Shown here: positions 43,370-51,996 of the stretch, in pieces
How positions within the stretch are numbered: the stretch's first letter is position 1
Layout of the letters: every line of letters begins with the position of its first letter
Assembly (NCBI RefSeq): GCF_015355785.1
Contig: NZ_JADKYW010000005.1
Coordinates: forward strand, 1,346,908-1,410,907
Direction of reading: 5' to 3'
Length of the DNA: 64,000 bases
DNA from: Arthrobacter gandavensis
GTDB lineage: Bacteria; Actinomycetota; Actinomycetes; Actinomycetales; Micrococcaceae
Made by a program: the position numbers and the translations under genes
Notes under the pieces: generated by a model
Database searches by the model: none
Told to the model about the DNA's origin: nothing
What the model saw: only the letters and a program-made list of their open reading frames with translations

Positions 43370-43906
43370 TCAGGATTCGCCGTCGGGCAGCTGACTCGAG
43401 TTGTGGAGGACGAATGCCAGGTCCGGTCCGGAGGAATCAACCGGCATGAAGCCCGCGGTGAGCAGCAGGGACATGGATGCTTCGTTCGCCTCGTCGGTGT
43501 AGGCCACCACTCGTTCCACGCCCGGCTGTTCGAGTGCGAAGCGGCTGAGGGCTAGGAGGGCTTCCGTGGCAAAACCCAGTCCCCGGCGGGACGGGGCAAT
43601 GTTGTACGTGACCTCCACGATTCCGTCCACGGGCGGGCCGAGGAAACCGATGGTGCCGATGGCCGGACCGCCGTGCTCCCGTATTATCCGGGCGCCGAAG
43701 GTCCCGGCCCGCGGGCCCAGCAGCCCGGCCTGGAAGTACTGCTGAGCGGCGTCTTCGTCCACCAGCTGGGGGAAATCCGGCGCCCAATGTTCGCATCGGT
43801 CGCCCACGATCAGGGCATCGACTTCCGCTGCGGTCATTTCAGCAAGTTCAAGCCGCTCAGTCATCAGGCTGCCGGCGGGCATCTGCTCTCTCGAGAAAGT
43901 GCTCAC
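43370..43906 (-). CDS. GNAT family N-acetyltransferase (RimJ-like)
   Basis: The 178-aa product starts at GTG 43906; ATG 43864 (MTERLEL) is a common alternative in the family. Motif A, IAPSRRGLGFATEALLALSRFALEQPGVERVVAYTDEANEASMSLLLTAGF, holds the acetyl-CoA pyrophosphate loop (R-R-G-L-G-F-A) and the final N-x-x-S motif. This pattern is that of RimJ/RimL-type acetyltransferases, acting on protein N-termini or small amines. Confidence 0.88.
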   Translation of the reverse strand: MSTFSREQMPAGSLMTERLELAEMTAAEVDALIVGDRCEHWAPDFPQLVDEDAAQQYFQAGLLGPRAGTFGARIIREHGGPAIGTIGFLGPPVDGIVEVTYNIAPSRRGLGFATEALLALSRFALEQPGVERVVAYTDEANEASMSLLLTAGFMPVDSSGPDLAFVLHNSSQLPDGES

Positions 43907-43922
43907 GGAAGCTATTCTCCCC

Positions 43923-43983
43923 CATCGAGATTACAGAAACTGCTCGTTTGAGGGCTGTAACGTGCAGTTTCTGCCATCTCGAT
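43923..43983. repeat. Long intergenic palindrome PAL-3 (61 nt)
   Basis: The 25-base arms begin ATCGAGAT and end ATCTCGAT, with a CAGAAACTGC core and three mismatches. It lies between divergent genes, upstream of the endonuclease-like gene at 44040. Confidence 0.93.
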
Positions 43984-44039
43984 AAGCGGTCCTGTGGATA
44001 TCGAAAAACCGCCCAGTTGCCAAGGCCATAATTCTGGGC

Positions 44040-45002
44040 ATGCGGACTCCTCGCGAATTGCCCTCAGAGCTCAGCCAGTCGACGTACACCGTGTACGACT
44101 CGGATGCACTGGGAGTGAGCAGAGGGATTCTCCGCAACGTGCGCATTCGCCGTATCAGCAGGGCCATCCGGGCCACGGACAACCTCGATATGAGCAATCT
44201 CAGCTCGTCGGTGCTGCCCGATAAGCTTGCGCCCTTCACGCGCGTCACCTCTTTCTCTGTCGCGTCACACCGGACGGCAGCCGAGGCCTGGGGGTTTCCG
44301 CTGCCGGTAGTGCCGGGAGAGGCGCCCGTGCTGCACATCACCCGCCCGGAAGGGCTCGCCCCGCCGAGGCGTTTCGGCGTCATCGGCCACACCGGCCGGT
44401 TTCTGCCCGGCGAGGTAACCACCTTGGACGGGCTGGTCCTTACCTCACGGGCGAAAACGTGGCTGGATCTATCCAGATATCTCACGGTAGAGGATCTCAC
44501 CGTGATCGCCGACCATCTGATCAGAATTCCCCGGAAACTGTACGAAGGCCGGTCCGACCCGTACGCAACGCAGGATGAATTGGACGCGATCATCGGACGG
44601 CATCAGGGCCAGCGGGGAATCCGCACGGCACGGGAGGCACTGCGGCTGAGCAGGGTGGGTGCGGATTCCCCGCCTGAAACCCTGCTCCGCCTGGCCCTCG
44701 GCGCAGCAGGTCTGCCCGAGCCGGAAGTTAACGTCCCCATAGTGGACGAGAACGGCGTCCTGCACCATGAGCCGGACCTTGGATACCGCAAGTATCAGGT
44801 GGCGGTCCAGTATGAGGGTGCCGGGCACTCCGATCCGGAACAGGTGGCGCGGGACATCAGCCGTGAAGAGCGGACCCGGGCGCTGGGCTGGACAGAGGTG
44901 CGGATTTCGCGGCGGCACATGGTGGACGGCGCTCGGCCGGCGGTGGAGAAGGTTCGCGCGGCTCTGTGGGCGGCTGGCTGGCGTGCTGGCAGCCCGGAGT
45001 GA
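44040..45002 (+). CDS. Endonuclease-like protein with AbiEi-type N-terminus (DUF559-like)
   Basis: The N-terminal part of this 320-aa protein (about 1-180) resembles the AbiEi/transcriptional-regulator-like region of many actinobacterial proteins: GVSRGILRNVRIRRI, FSVASHRTAAEAWGFPLP, and TTLDGLVLTSRAKTWLDLSRYLTVEDLTVIAD. The C-terminal part (about 205-310) has a Vsr/DUF559-like PD-(D/E)XK core: SPPETLLRLALGAAGLPEPEVNVP, HHEPDLGYRKYQVAVQYEGAGH and a terminal GWTEVRISRRH. The Glu-Asp-Gln pattern suggests an active nuclease. Palindromic repeats flank it at both ends (43923 and 45012). Confidence 0.75.
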   Translation: MRTPRELPSELSQSTYTVYDSDALGVSRGILRNVRIRRISRAIRATDNLDMSNLSSSVLPDKLAPFTRVTSFSVASHRTAAEAWGFPLPVVPGEAPVLHITRPEGLAPPRRFGVIGHTGRFLPGEVTTLDGLVLTSRAKTWLDLSRYLTVEDLTVIADHLIRIPRKLYEGRSDPYATQDELDAIIGRHQGQRGIRTAREALRLSRVGADSPPETLLRLALGAAGLPEPEVNVPIVDENGVLHHEPDLGYRKYQVAVQYEGAGHSDPEQVARDISREERTRALGWTEVRISRRHMVDGARPAVEKVRAALWAAGWRAGSPE

Positions 45003-45011
45003 CCCGCTAAA

Positions 45012-45067
45012 CGAGATTACAGAAACTGCCCGTTTGAGCGTCCAAACGGGCAGTTTCTGTAATCTCG
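45012..45067. repeat. Long intergenic palindrome PAL-4 (56 nt, perfect stem)
   Basis: Two 25-base arms are exact reverse complements around the 6-base loop AGCGTC; each holds CAGAAACTGCCCGTTT or its complement. It sits between the convergent endonuclease-like gene and purL. A perfect 25-bp stem is far beyond a normal terminator. Confidence 0.97.
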
Positions 45068-45076
45068 ATGGGGGGG

Positions 45077-47386
45077 TTAGCCGAAGTGCTTCGGCAGGGT
45101 CCCCTCGTGTGCTTCCTTCAGCTCACCCAGCGGCAGGACAAAGTGGCCCTGGAAATCCAGTGCACCGATCTCGGTGTCCACGACGCCGATGCGGGAGTGC
45201 GCAAAGCCGCGGGCGGAGCACATGTCCTTGAACCGGACTTCCTCGCTGCGGGCCACGGAGACGACGGCACGTGCCTGGGACTCGGAGAACAGCAGCGTGA
45301 ACAGGTCCACGCCGTCGCGCTCGGCAACTTCGTCCAGGCCGATCCGGGCGCCGACGCCGAAGCGCAGCGCCATCTCGGACAGTGCGGCCGCAAGGCCGCC
45401 CTCGGAGAGATCGTGCGCGGAGTCGATCATGCCGTCGCGGGACGCATTGATCAGCAGCTCACCGAGCAGCTTCTCGGCCTGCAGGTCTACCTTCGGCGGC
45501 TGGCCGCCCAGGTGTCCGCGCAGGTTGGCGAACTCGGAACCGTCTAGCTCGTCGCGGGTGACGCCCATCAGGTAGATGGCCTGTCCGTCCTCGCGCCAGC
45601 CCGACGGCGTGCGGCGGGCAACGTCGTCGAACACGCCCAGCACGCCCACCACGGGGGTGGGATGGATGGCGACGCCGCCGGTCTGGTTGTAGAGCGAAAC
45701 GTTGCCGCCGGTGACGGGCACGCCAAGCTCCTGGCAGCCATCGGCCAGCCCGCGGACAGCCTCGGCGAACTGCCACATGACCTCGGGATCCTCGGGGGAA
45801 CCGAAGTTCAGGCAGTCGGTGACGGCCATCGGGCGCGCGCCGGAGGTGGCGACGTTGCGGTAGGACTCGGCGAGGGCCAGCTTGGCGCCCTCATACGGGT
45901 TCAGGTAGGTGTAGCGGCCGTTCGCGTCGGTGGAGATCGCCACGCCCAGGCCGGTTTCCTCGTCAACGCGGATGACGCCGGCGTCGTCGGGCATGGCCAG
46001 CGCGGTGTTGCCCTGCACATAGCGGTCGTACTGGTCGGTGACCCAGGACTTGTCGCACATGTTCGGGGACGCCATCAGTTCCAGCACGGCCTGCTTCACG
46101 GCTTCGCCGCCGAACGGACGGTTCGCCGAGAACGAGTCGGACTGCACGCCGTCGAGCCATTCGGGGCGGTGGAACGGACGGTTGTAGACCGGGCCCTCGT
46201 GGGCGACGGTGCGCGGATCGACGTCGACGATCGTCTCGCCGTCCCAGTCGATGATCAGGCGGCCGGTGCCGGTGACTTCGCCGAGCCAGGAGTATTCGAC
46301 GTTCCACTTGTCCATGATCGCCTCGAACGCTTCCACGTTCTCCGGCGTCACGACGGCCATCATGCGTTCCTGCGACTCGGACATCAGGATTTCGCCCGGG
46401 GTCAGGGACGGGTCGCGGAGCAGGACCTTGGTGAGCTCGACGTGCATGCCGCCGTCGCCGTTGGAGGCGAGTTCCGACGTCGCGCAGGAGATGCCGGCCG
46501 CACCGAGGTCCTGGATGCCTTCGACCACGGAGGCCTTGAACAGTTCCAGGCAGCACTCGATGAGCACCTTCTCGGCGAAGGGGTCGCCTACCTGGACGGC
46601 GGGGCGCTTGGAGGGCTTGGCGTCGTCGAAGGATTCGGAGGCCAGCACGGAGGCGCCGCCGATGCCGTCGCCACCGGTGCGCGCACCGAACAGGACCACC
46701 TTGTTGCCGGCGCCGGAGGCGTTGGCGAGGCGGATGTCCTCGTGGCGCATGACGCCCACGGCCAGCGCGTTGACCAGCGGGTTGCCCTGGTAGACGGAGT
46801 CGAAAACGACTTCACCGCCGATGTTGGGCAGGCCCAGGGAGTTGCCGTAGCCGCCGATGCCGGAGACGATGCCGTGTACCAGGCGGGCGGTGTCCGGGTG
46901 GTCGATCGCACCGAAGCGCAGCGGGTCCATCACGGCCACCGGGCGGGCACCCATGGAGATGATGTCGCGGACAATTCCGCCGACGCCGGTCGCGGCGCCC
47001 TGGTAGGGCTCCACGAAGGACGGGTGGTTGTGGGATTCGACCTTGAAGGTCACAGCCCAGCCCTCACCGATGTCCACGACGCCGGCGTTCTCGCCGATGC
47101 CAACCAGCAGGTGTTCCTTCATCTTCTCGGTGACCTTGTCGCCGAACTGCTTCAGGTGCACCTTGGAGGACTTGTAGGAGCAGTGCTCGGACCACATGAC
47201 CGAGTACATCGCCAGCTCAGCGGCGGTGGGGCGCCGGCCCAGGATCTCGACGACGCGGTTGTACTCGTCTTCCTTCAGGCCCAGTTCGGCCCAGGGCAGC
47301 GGAGTGTCCGGGGTGGACGCCGCATGCTCGACGGTGTCGATGTTGAACTTCTTCTGCTCGGCAGTGGAGTTAGCAGACACGGTCAT
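45077..47386 (-). CDS. purL: Phosphoribosylformylglycinamidine synthase subunit PurL
   Basis: This 769-aa ATP-dependent synthase makes FGAM from FGAR, with ammonia delivered by PurQ. Landmarks are [65 protein letters not shown], and [29 protein letters not shown]. It is the small (purS-dependent) form. ATG 47386 follows GGAGG and overlaps the purQ stop (TAATG). It is the last gene of purSQL. Confidence 0.96.
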   Translation of the reverse strand: MTVSANSTAEQKKFNIDTVEHAASTPDTPLPWAELGLKEDEYNRVVEILGRRPTAAELAMYSVMWSEHCSYKSSKVHLKQFGDKVTEKMKEHLLVGIGENAGVVDIGEGWAVTFKVESHNHPSFVEPYQGAATGVGGIVRDIISMGARPVAVMDPLRFGAIDHPDTARLVHGIVSGIGGYGNSLGLPNIGGEVVFDSVYQGNPLVNALAVGVMRHEDIRLANASGAGNKVVLFGARTGGDGIGGASVLASESFDDAKPSKRPAVQVGDPFAEKVLIECCLELFKASVVEGIQDLGAAGISCATSELASNGDGGMHVELTKVLLRDPSLTPGEILMSESQERMMAVVTPENVEAFEAIMDKWNVEYSWLGEVTGTGRLIIDWDGETIVDVDPRTVAHEGPVYNRPFHRPEWLDGVQSDSFSANRPFGGEAVKQAVLELMASPNMCDKSWVTDQYDRYVQGNTALAMPDDAGVIRVDEETGLGVAISTDANGRYTYLNPYEGAKLALAESYRNVATSGARPMAVTDCLNFGSPEDPEVMWQFAEAVRGLADGCQELGVPVTGGNVSLYNQTGGVAIHPTPVVGVLGVFDDVARRTPSGWREDGQAIYLMGVTRDELDGSEFANLRGHLGGQPPKVDLQAEKLLGELLINASRDGMIDSAHDLSEGGLAAALSEMALRFGVGARIGLDEVAERDGVDLFTLLFSESQARAVVSVARSEEVRFKDMCSARGFAHSRIGVVDTEIGALDFQGHFVLPLGELKEAHEGTLPKHFG

Positions 47387-48159
47387 TATTTGCCTCCGGC
47401 AACGAGCGAGGTGAGTACTGAGGTGAAGATGCCGATTCCGTCGGTGCCGCCGCCTAGGGCAACGTCCCCGCCGGCGGAGGAATCCGGGCCGAAGCCGGCT
47501 TCCACGGCGTGCTCGGGGTGCGGCATCAGGCCGACGACGTTGCCGGCGGCATTCGTAATGCCGGCGATGTCGCGGCGTGAGCCGTTCGGGTTGAAGCCGT
47601 CGTAGCGGAAGACCACGCGGCCTTCGCCTTCGAGCTCGTCCAGGGTCTTTTCGTCGGCGACGTACTGGCCGTCCTGGTTCTTCAGCGGGATGACCATGCC
47701 TTCACCCTGCCCGTAGGCGGAGGTCCAGGCCGTGGAGTTGTTCTCCACGCGCAGCAGCTGGTCCCGGCACATGAACTTCAGGTGGTCGTTCTTGATCATC
47801 GAGCCCGGCAGCAGGTGCGCCTCGGTGAGGATCTGGAAGCCGTTGCAGATGCCGAGAACGGGCATGCCGCCCTTGGACGCGTCCACAACCTTTTCCATCA
47901 GCGGCGCGAAGCGGGAAATCGCTCCGGCGCGCAGGTAGTCGCCGTAGGAGAAGCCGCCGGGGATGATGACGGCGTCGACGTCGTGCAGGTTCGCGTCGCC
48001 GTGCCACAGCTCGACGGCGGTGCCGCCGGCGAGGCGCACGGCGCGGGCGGCGTCGCGGTCGTCAAGCGTGCCGGGGAAGGTGATGACGCCAACGCGGACG
48101 GCGCGCAGGGCAGCGTCCTCGGGCGCGGCGGAGTAGTCTCCGATCAGCGGGGTGCTCAA
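47386..48159 (-). CDS. purQ: Phosphoribosylformylglycinamidine synthase subunit PurQ
   Basis: This class I glutamine amidotransferase of 257 aa has the nucleophile Cys in [33 protein letters not shown], and the His-Glu pair in [10 protein letters not shown]. It is somewhat longer than the usual 220-230 aa, because of an N-terminal extension of about 18 residues and a short Gly-rich C-terminal tail. TTG 48159 is well placed after GGAGG. Confidence 0.95.
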   Translation of the reverse strand: MSTPLIGDYSAAPEDAALRAVRVGVITFPGTLDDRDAARAVRLAGGTAVELWHGDANLHDVDAVIIPGGFSYGDYLRAGAISRFAPLMEKVVDASKGGMPVLGICNGFQILTEAHLLPGSMIKNDHLKFMCRDQLLRVENNSTAWTSAYGQGEGMVIPLKNQDGQYVADEKTLDELEGEGRVVFRYDGFNPNGSRRDIAGITNAAGNVVGLMPHPEHAVEAGFGPDSSAGGDVALGGGTDGIGIFTSVLTSLVAGGK

Positions 48160-48161
48160 AA

Positions 48162-48416
48162 TCAGGCCTCCGAAATAACTTCGACGCGGGTGACGTCTTC
48201 GATGACGGGGTTGGAGAGCAGGGTGGCAGCTGCGGTGCGGGCCTGCTCCAGGATTTCGGGGGTGACGTCTCCGTCAACGGTGAGCTCGAAGCGCTTCCCT
48301 TGGCGGACCCCGGTGAAGCCGTTCAGGCCGAGTCGGGGGAGGGCACCGGCAATAGCCTTGCCCTGCGGATCGAGGATCTCGGGCTTGGGCATGACGTCAA
48401 CAACGATCCGGGGCAT
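48162..48416 (-). CDS. purS: Phosphoribosylformylglycinamidine synthase subunit PurS
   Basis: The 84-aa protein bridges PurL and PurQ. It has the typical opening [40 protein letters not shown], and [27 protein letters not shown] 48416 follows AGGAG. It is the first gene of the purSQL operon, whose promoter must lie within the 100 bp before the PAL-5 repeat. Confidence 0.95.
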   Translation of the reverse strand: MPRIVVDVMPKPEILDPQGKAIAGALPRLGLNGFTGVRQGKRFELTVDGDVTPEILEQARTAAATLLSNPVIEDVTRVEVISEA

Positions 48417-48515
48417 CGGGGTAACTCCTGTGAGTGAAAAGGGGTGGCCGCGGACCGTGCCGTCTCACGCTGATTCAGCGCTCCGCGAGCTTGCCCCTTC
48501 ATTCTACGGCCGCAC

Positions 48516-48575
48516 ATCGAGATAGCAGAAAGTGCCCGTTACAGGCCTGAAACGGGCACTTTCTGCCATCTCGAT
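48516..48575. repeat. Long intergenic palindrome PAL-5 (60 nt)
   Basis: The 25-base arms pair with one mismatch around a 10-base loop. The core is CAGAAAGTGCCCGTT rather than the CAGAAACTGC of the other copies, and the opposite arm has the complementary change. TTTTTG follows on the + strand. It lies between purS and the end of the cystine-type transporter operon. Confidence 0.95.
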
Positions 48576-48612
48576 TTTTGGGGGGCGGGGGAGGTGGGAG
48601 GGCGGCGAGGGG

Positions 48613-49386
48613 CTAGTAGTTGAGCAGCCGCTGGACGAACTGCCGGGTACGTTCCTGCCGCGGTGCTCCCAGCACCTCGGACGGCGGCCCGGATTCAACC
48701 ACCACCCCGCCGTCCATGAAGACCACCGAGTCGGCTACGTCCCGGGCGAAGCGCAGTTCGTGGGTGACCAGGAGCATCGTCCAGCCCTCGGCAGCCAGTT
48801 CGCGGATAGCTTCCAGGACGTCTCCCACCAGCTCCGGGTCAAGGGCCGAGGTGGGCTCGTCGAAGAGCAGCAGGCGGGGTTTCAGGGCCAGCGCCCGGAC
48901 TATGCCCACCCGCTGCTGCTGTCCGCCGGAGAGCTCGTTGGGGTAGGCCCCGGCCTTGTCCGCCAGTCCCACCCGCCCGAGCAGGGACATCGCGTCCGCC
49001 GTGGCCTCGTCCCTGGGCCGGCGCTGCACCCGGACCGGTCCCTCGAGAACGTTCTCCAGGACGGTCCGGTGTGGGAACAGGTTGTAGTGCTGGAACACCA
49101 TCGCACTGTGCTCGCGCAGGCCGGAGACCGCCTGCCGCGGCGGTTTCGCGGCGAAGTCCACGGTATTGCCGCCGTCGAACCGGACAGTTCCCGAGTCGGG
49201 GACCTCCAGGCCGTTCAGGCAGCGCAGCACGGTGGTCTTCCCTGATCCGCTGGGGCCGATCAGCGCCACGACTTGGCCGCGGGGGATCTCAAGGTCGATT
49301 CCCTTGAGCACCTCACTGCTTCCGAACCGCTTGTGCAGGTCCCGGGCGCTGAGGACCGGGGCGCTGCCGGTTTCAGTTTGCGACAT
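48613..49386 (-). CDS. Polar amino acid (cystine-type) ABC transporter ATP-binding protein
   Basis: The ATPase is about 257 aa from ATG 49386. Walker A GPSGSGKTT, MVFQHYNLFPHRTVLENV (Q-loop), LSGGQQQRVGIVRAL (signature) and LLLFDEPTSALDPELVGDVLEAIRELAAEGWTMLLVTHE (Walker B and H-loop) identify the GlnQ/TcyN type. It overlaps the permease gene by 14 bp. The operon order on this strand is binding protein, permease, ATPase. Confidence 0.92.
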   Translation of the reverse strand: MSQTETGSAPVLSARDLHKRFGSSEVLKGIDLEIPRGQVVALIGPSGSGKTTVLRCLNGLEVPDSGTVRFDGGNTVDFAAKPPRQAVSGLREHSAMVFQHYNLFPHRTVLENVLEGPVRVQRRPRDEATADAMSLLGRVGLADKAGAYPNELSGGQQQRVGIVRALALKPRLLLFDEPTSALDPELVGDVLEAIRELAAEGWTMLLVTHELRFARDVADSVVFMDGGVVVESGPPSEVLGAPRQERTRQFVQRLLNY

Positions 49387-50041
49387 GGCGGTCGAGCCTC
49401 CTTTCAAGCGCCGACTGGCCGGTGGAAAGCACAACGCAGATAAGCCAGTAGATCAGCGCAGCTTCTATGTAGATGACCATGAATTCCTGGCTGAACGCCG
49501 CAATCTCCTGGGCCCGCCGGAACAGCTCCGTGACGAGGATCAGTGACGCCAGGGAGGTGTCCTTGACCAGGCTGATGAAAGTGTTGGACAGCGGCGGCAC
49601 GGAGACCCGGGCGGCCTGGGGGAGGATCACGCGGATCAGCGTCTGCGCCGGAGACATCCGGATGGTGTACGCCGCTTCCCACTGGCCGCGCGGCACCGAG
49701 AGGATCGCGGCCCGGATCACTTCCGCGGCGTACCCGCCCACATTCAGGGAGAACGCAATGATGGCGCTCGGCCAGGGATCAACCAGGACCCCGATGGAAG
49801 GCAGGCCGTAGAAGATAACGAACAGCTGAACCAGCAGCGGTGTGCCGCGGATGATTGAAACGTAGGCCCGGGCCAGCCCGGACACCAGCCGGATTTTGGA
49901 CAGCCGCATCAGCGCTACGCCCAGGGCCAGCACCAGGCCAACGGCGAAGGAGATCAGGGCAAGGGGAATGGTGCCGGTGACCGCACCCGTGATCAGGGGC
50001 AGGAAGGAAGCAGCGATGAGGTCCCACGTCGGCTGGTCCAT
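49373..50041 (-). CDS. Polar amino acid (cystine-type) ABC transporter permease
   Basis: The 222-aa protein has five helices and a HisM/TcyL-type pattern: YVSIIRGTPLLVQLFVIFYGLPSIG, AFSLNVGGYAAEVIRAAILSVPRGQWEAAYTI, and LPQAARVSVPPLSNTFISLVKDTSLASLI. These stretches are close to the E. coli cystine permease YecS/TcyL. The start is ATG 50041, nine bases from the binding-protein stop. Confidence 0.92.
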   Translation of the reverse strand: MDQPTWDLIAASFLPLITGAVTGTIPLALISFAVGLVLALGVALMRLSKIRLVSGLARAYVSIIRGTPLLVQLFVIFYGLPSIGVLVDPWPSAIIAFSLNVGGYAAEVIRAAILSVPRGQWEAAYTIRMSPAQTLIRVILPQAARVSVPPLSNTFISLVKDTSLASLILVTELFRRAQEIAAFSQEFMVIYIEAALIYWLICVVLSTGQSALERRLDRHVAN

Positions 50042-50049
50042 TGCGGTCC

Positions 50050-50829
50050 TTACTGCGAAACGTCTTCGCCGAAGTACTTGTTCGAGATTTCTGCAAGCGT
50101 GCCGTCCGCGCGGAGTTCCTTCAAGGCAGCGTTCACGGCGTCGCGCAGTTCAGTGTTTCCCTTGGCGAAGGCAAAAGCCATGAGCGCCGGGTCGTCGGTT
50201 TCAGCGGCGACCTGAATCGGCGCATCGGGTGTCTGCAGGAGATAGTCGAGGAAGGTCAGGCGGTCGTTGATGGTGGCGTCAACCCGCCCCTGCTCCAGGA
50301 GCGAGACGGACTGGGCCCATCCCTCCACCGCTTCCACGCTGGCGCCGTTTTCCTGGGCCAGCACGTACCAGTTGCTGGACAGGGACTGTGCCGTCGTCTT
50401 TCCCGCCAGGTCGGCGAAGGACGTGATGGAGGTGTCGCCCTTTGGAACCACGACGACGCCGGGACTCACGGTGTAGGGGTCGGAGAACTCGTAGGAGTCA
50501 ACGCGTTCGGGGGTGATTGAAACCTGGTTGGCAACCATGGCGAAGCGTCCCGCGTTCAGGCCGGCGAAGAGTGCGTCCCACGGCGCTTCGCCGAACCGCG
50601 CGTCGACTCCTAGTTTCCCTGCGACTGCTTCGGCAATCTCAACGTCGTATCCGGTCAGTTCCCCAACGCCTTCCTCATGGAAGCTGAAGGGCCGGTAGGT
50701 GCCTTCGGTGCCGATGGCGATCGTCCCCTGGTCCTCGATGGCATCGAGGCTGGTTGCAGTCCCCGGGGCGCACCCCGCGAGCAGAAGCAGCGCAGCGGAT
50801 GCAGCAGCAGCGGTCTTGAGCCTTCGCAT
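50050..50829 (-). CDS. Cystine-type amino acid ABC transporter substrate-binding lipoprotein
   Basis: The product is about 259 aa from ATG 50829. The lipoprotein signal AALLLLAGC is cleaved before C20. The mature domain shows TIAIGTEGTYRPFSFHEEGVGELTGYDVEIAEAVAGKLGV, NQVSITPERVDSYEFSDPYT, and TLAEISNKYFGEDVS. This runs parallel to the cystine-binding FliY/TcyJ of E. coli, including the N-Q-V-x-I-x-x-E-R motif. Cystine or a related polar amino acid is the likely ligand. Two LacI-type palindromes lie upstream. Confidence 0.88.
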   Translation of the reverse strand: MRRLKTAAAASAALLLLAGCAPGTATSLDAIEDQGTIAIGTEGTYRPFSFHEEGVGELTGYDVEIAEAVAGKLGVDARFGEAPWDALFAGLNAGRFAMVANQVSITPERVDSYEFSDPYTVSPGVVVVPKGDTSITSFADLAGKTTAQSLSSNWYVLAQENGASVEAVEGWAQSVSLLEQGRVDATINDRLTFLDYLLQTPDAPIQVAAETDDPALMAFAFAKGNTELRDAVNAALKELRADGTLAEISNKYFGEDVSQ

Positions 50830-50866
50830 GATTGGCCTCCAGGGGTTGCAGTGGCCGGAAACAGCC

Positions 50867-50897
50867 GGAGCGCTCCCGGTAGATTCGGAAGCGCTCC
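50867..50897. promoter_or_regulatory. Two LacI-type operator-like palindromes
   Basis: GGAGCGCTCC (50867-50876) is a perfect palindrome. A second AGCGCT core, in GGAAGCGCTCC (50887-50897), is centred 21 bp away, two helical turns. The GGGAGCGCTCC motif resembles LacI/GalR-family operators such as that of Streptomyces CebR. They lie upstream of the cystine-type transporter start. The regulator is unknown. Confidence 0.5.
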
Positions 50898-50912
50898 ACT
50901 GTTGCCCGGCAG

Positions 50913-51338
50913 TTACGCCGGAAGTTCGATCTGGAACCCGCACGCACAGCGCAGGATGTTGATCTCCAGGCGTACATCCCCGGTGTCAGCATCCGGGTCC
51001 GTGCTCAGGGGTTCGGAGAGTGAAACGGTGCGGGTGTCCTTCGGCCTCATCGGCTCGCCGCAGTGCAGGTATTCGGTCTCCGCCGGTTCGGCGACGGCCC
51101 GGCGCGCCCACAGCGGGGAGTGGCGGACGGGGTGGCCGTAGAAGCGGTCACATTCGCCGCACGTGTAGCTGATTTCCAGGAACTCGGCCGCATCGGCGGT
51201 CCTGGACGGCTCAACGGATTCGATGATGAGGAAGTCATCGGTGCCGCAGTACGAGCACCACGGCACGTATTCTGCGGGTGCCTGCGTGCCCGGAACGGCG
51301 GGGCACTGCGGGTCTTCGGGTGTTGCTTCGATCGACAA
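50913..51338 (-). CDS. Hypothetical zinc-ribbon-like protein
   Basis: The product is about 141 aa from TTG 51338, seven bases after GGAGG. It contains several Cys pairs: CSYCG, CGEC, a single Cys in LHCGEPM, and CAC near the end. These fit two small zinc ribbons. WCSYCGTDDFLIIESVEPS and EISYTCGECDRFYGHPVRHSPLWARR are the main blocks. It is possibly a conserved actinobacterial protein of unknown function. Confidence 0.65.
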   Translation of the reverse strand: MSIEATPEDPQCPAVPGTQAPAEYVPWCSYCGTDDFLIIESVEPSRTADAAEFLEISYTCGECDRFYGHPVRHSPLWARRAVAEPAETEYLHCGEPMRPKDTRTVSLSEPLSTDPDADTGDVRLEINILRCACGFQIELPA

Positions 51339-51480
51339 TCTGGTTCCTCCGGTTAAGCCCGGCGCGCCTGTCAAAGCGCGGTCCGTATACTGATAGTAAG
51401 CAAGCTGATTCAATAGTAGACCTAAGGGTACTTACTATGAAAGTTGGAATGGCCTGAATCACACCCGGTACAGTGAACCG

Positions 51481-51996
51481 GTGAAACTCGTTGCCGCCCG
51501 CCCGGGCATCGTCCGGCGCTCCATGAATCTCTGGCCGCCCTTCCTCTTCTCCGGTATCAGGATCACTGAACTGCCCGAGGACTTCCTTTCCGCGACGGTG
51601 CGGCTGCGGCTGCGCTGGTGGAACCGCAATGTTGCGGGCGTGCTCTTCGGCGGCAGCCTCTTCGCCATGACGGATCCGTTCTGGATGATGCTGCTGCTGC
51701 GCCATCTGGGCAAAGAGAACGTCATCTGGGACCGCGCGGCCGAAATCGAGTTCATCAAGCCCGGCAAGGGAGACGTGGTGGCCCGCTTCGCCATCACGGA
51801 AGCGGACATTGAGCGGCTGCGCGAGGCCGCTGCCGGGGGTGCGAAGGTGCTTGAGTGGTTCACCGTCGAAGTCCGGGATTCAAGCGGCGACGTCGTTGCC
51901 CGGGTCCGCAAGCAGGTTTACCTGCGCCGCAAGCGGGATCTGCCGGTGCCGGGAAGCCCTACATCGCTCGCGTCGCCGGACCAAGCAGTCCGCTAA
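51481..51996 (+). CDS. DUF4442 hotdog-fold protein
   Basis: The 171-aa protein starts at GTG 51481. It has MNLWPPFLFSGIRITELPEDFLSATVRLRLRWWNRNVAGVLFGGSLFAMTDPFWMMLL, the substrate-channel region of DUF4442, and DVVARFAITEADIERLREAA. The fold is that of acyl-CoA thioesterases (PaaI/YiiD-like), but catalysis has not been shown for the family. The last 38 bp overlap a convergent lipoprotein gene. Confidence 0.87.
   Translation: MKLVAARPGIVRRSMNLWPPFLFSGIRITELPEDFLSATVRLRLRWWNRNVAGVLFGGSLFAMTDPFWMMLLLRHLGKENVIWDRAAEIEFIKPGKGDVVARFAITEADIERLREAAAGGAKVLEWFTVEVRDSSGDVVARVRKQVYLRRKRDLPVPGSPTSLASPDQAVR

Noticed and set aside
45662..47605. Plus-strand open frame of 647 codons opposite purL
   Set aside because: Its composition follows from the reverse strand of purL; no motif is present.
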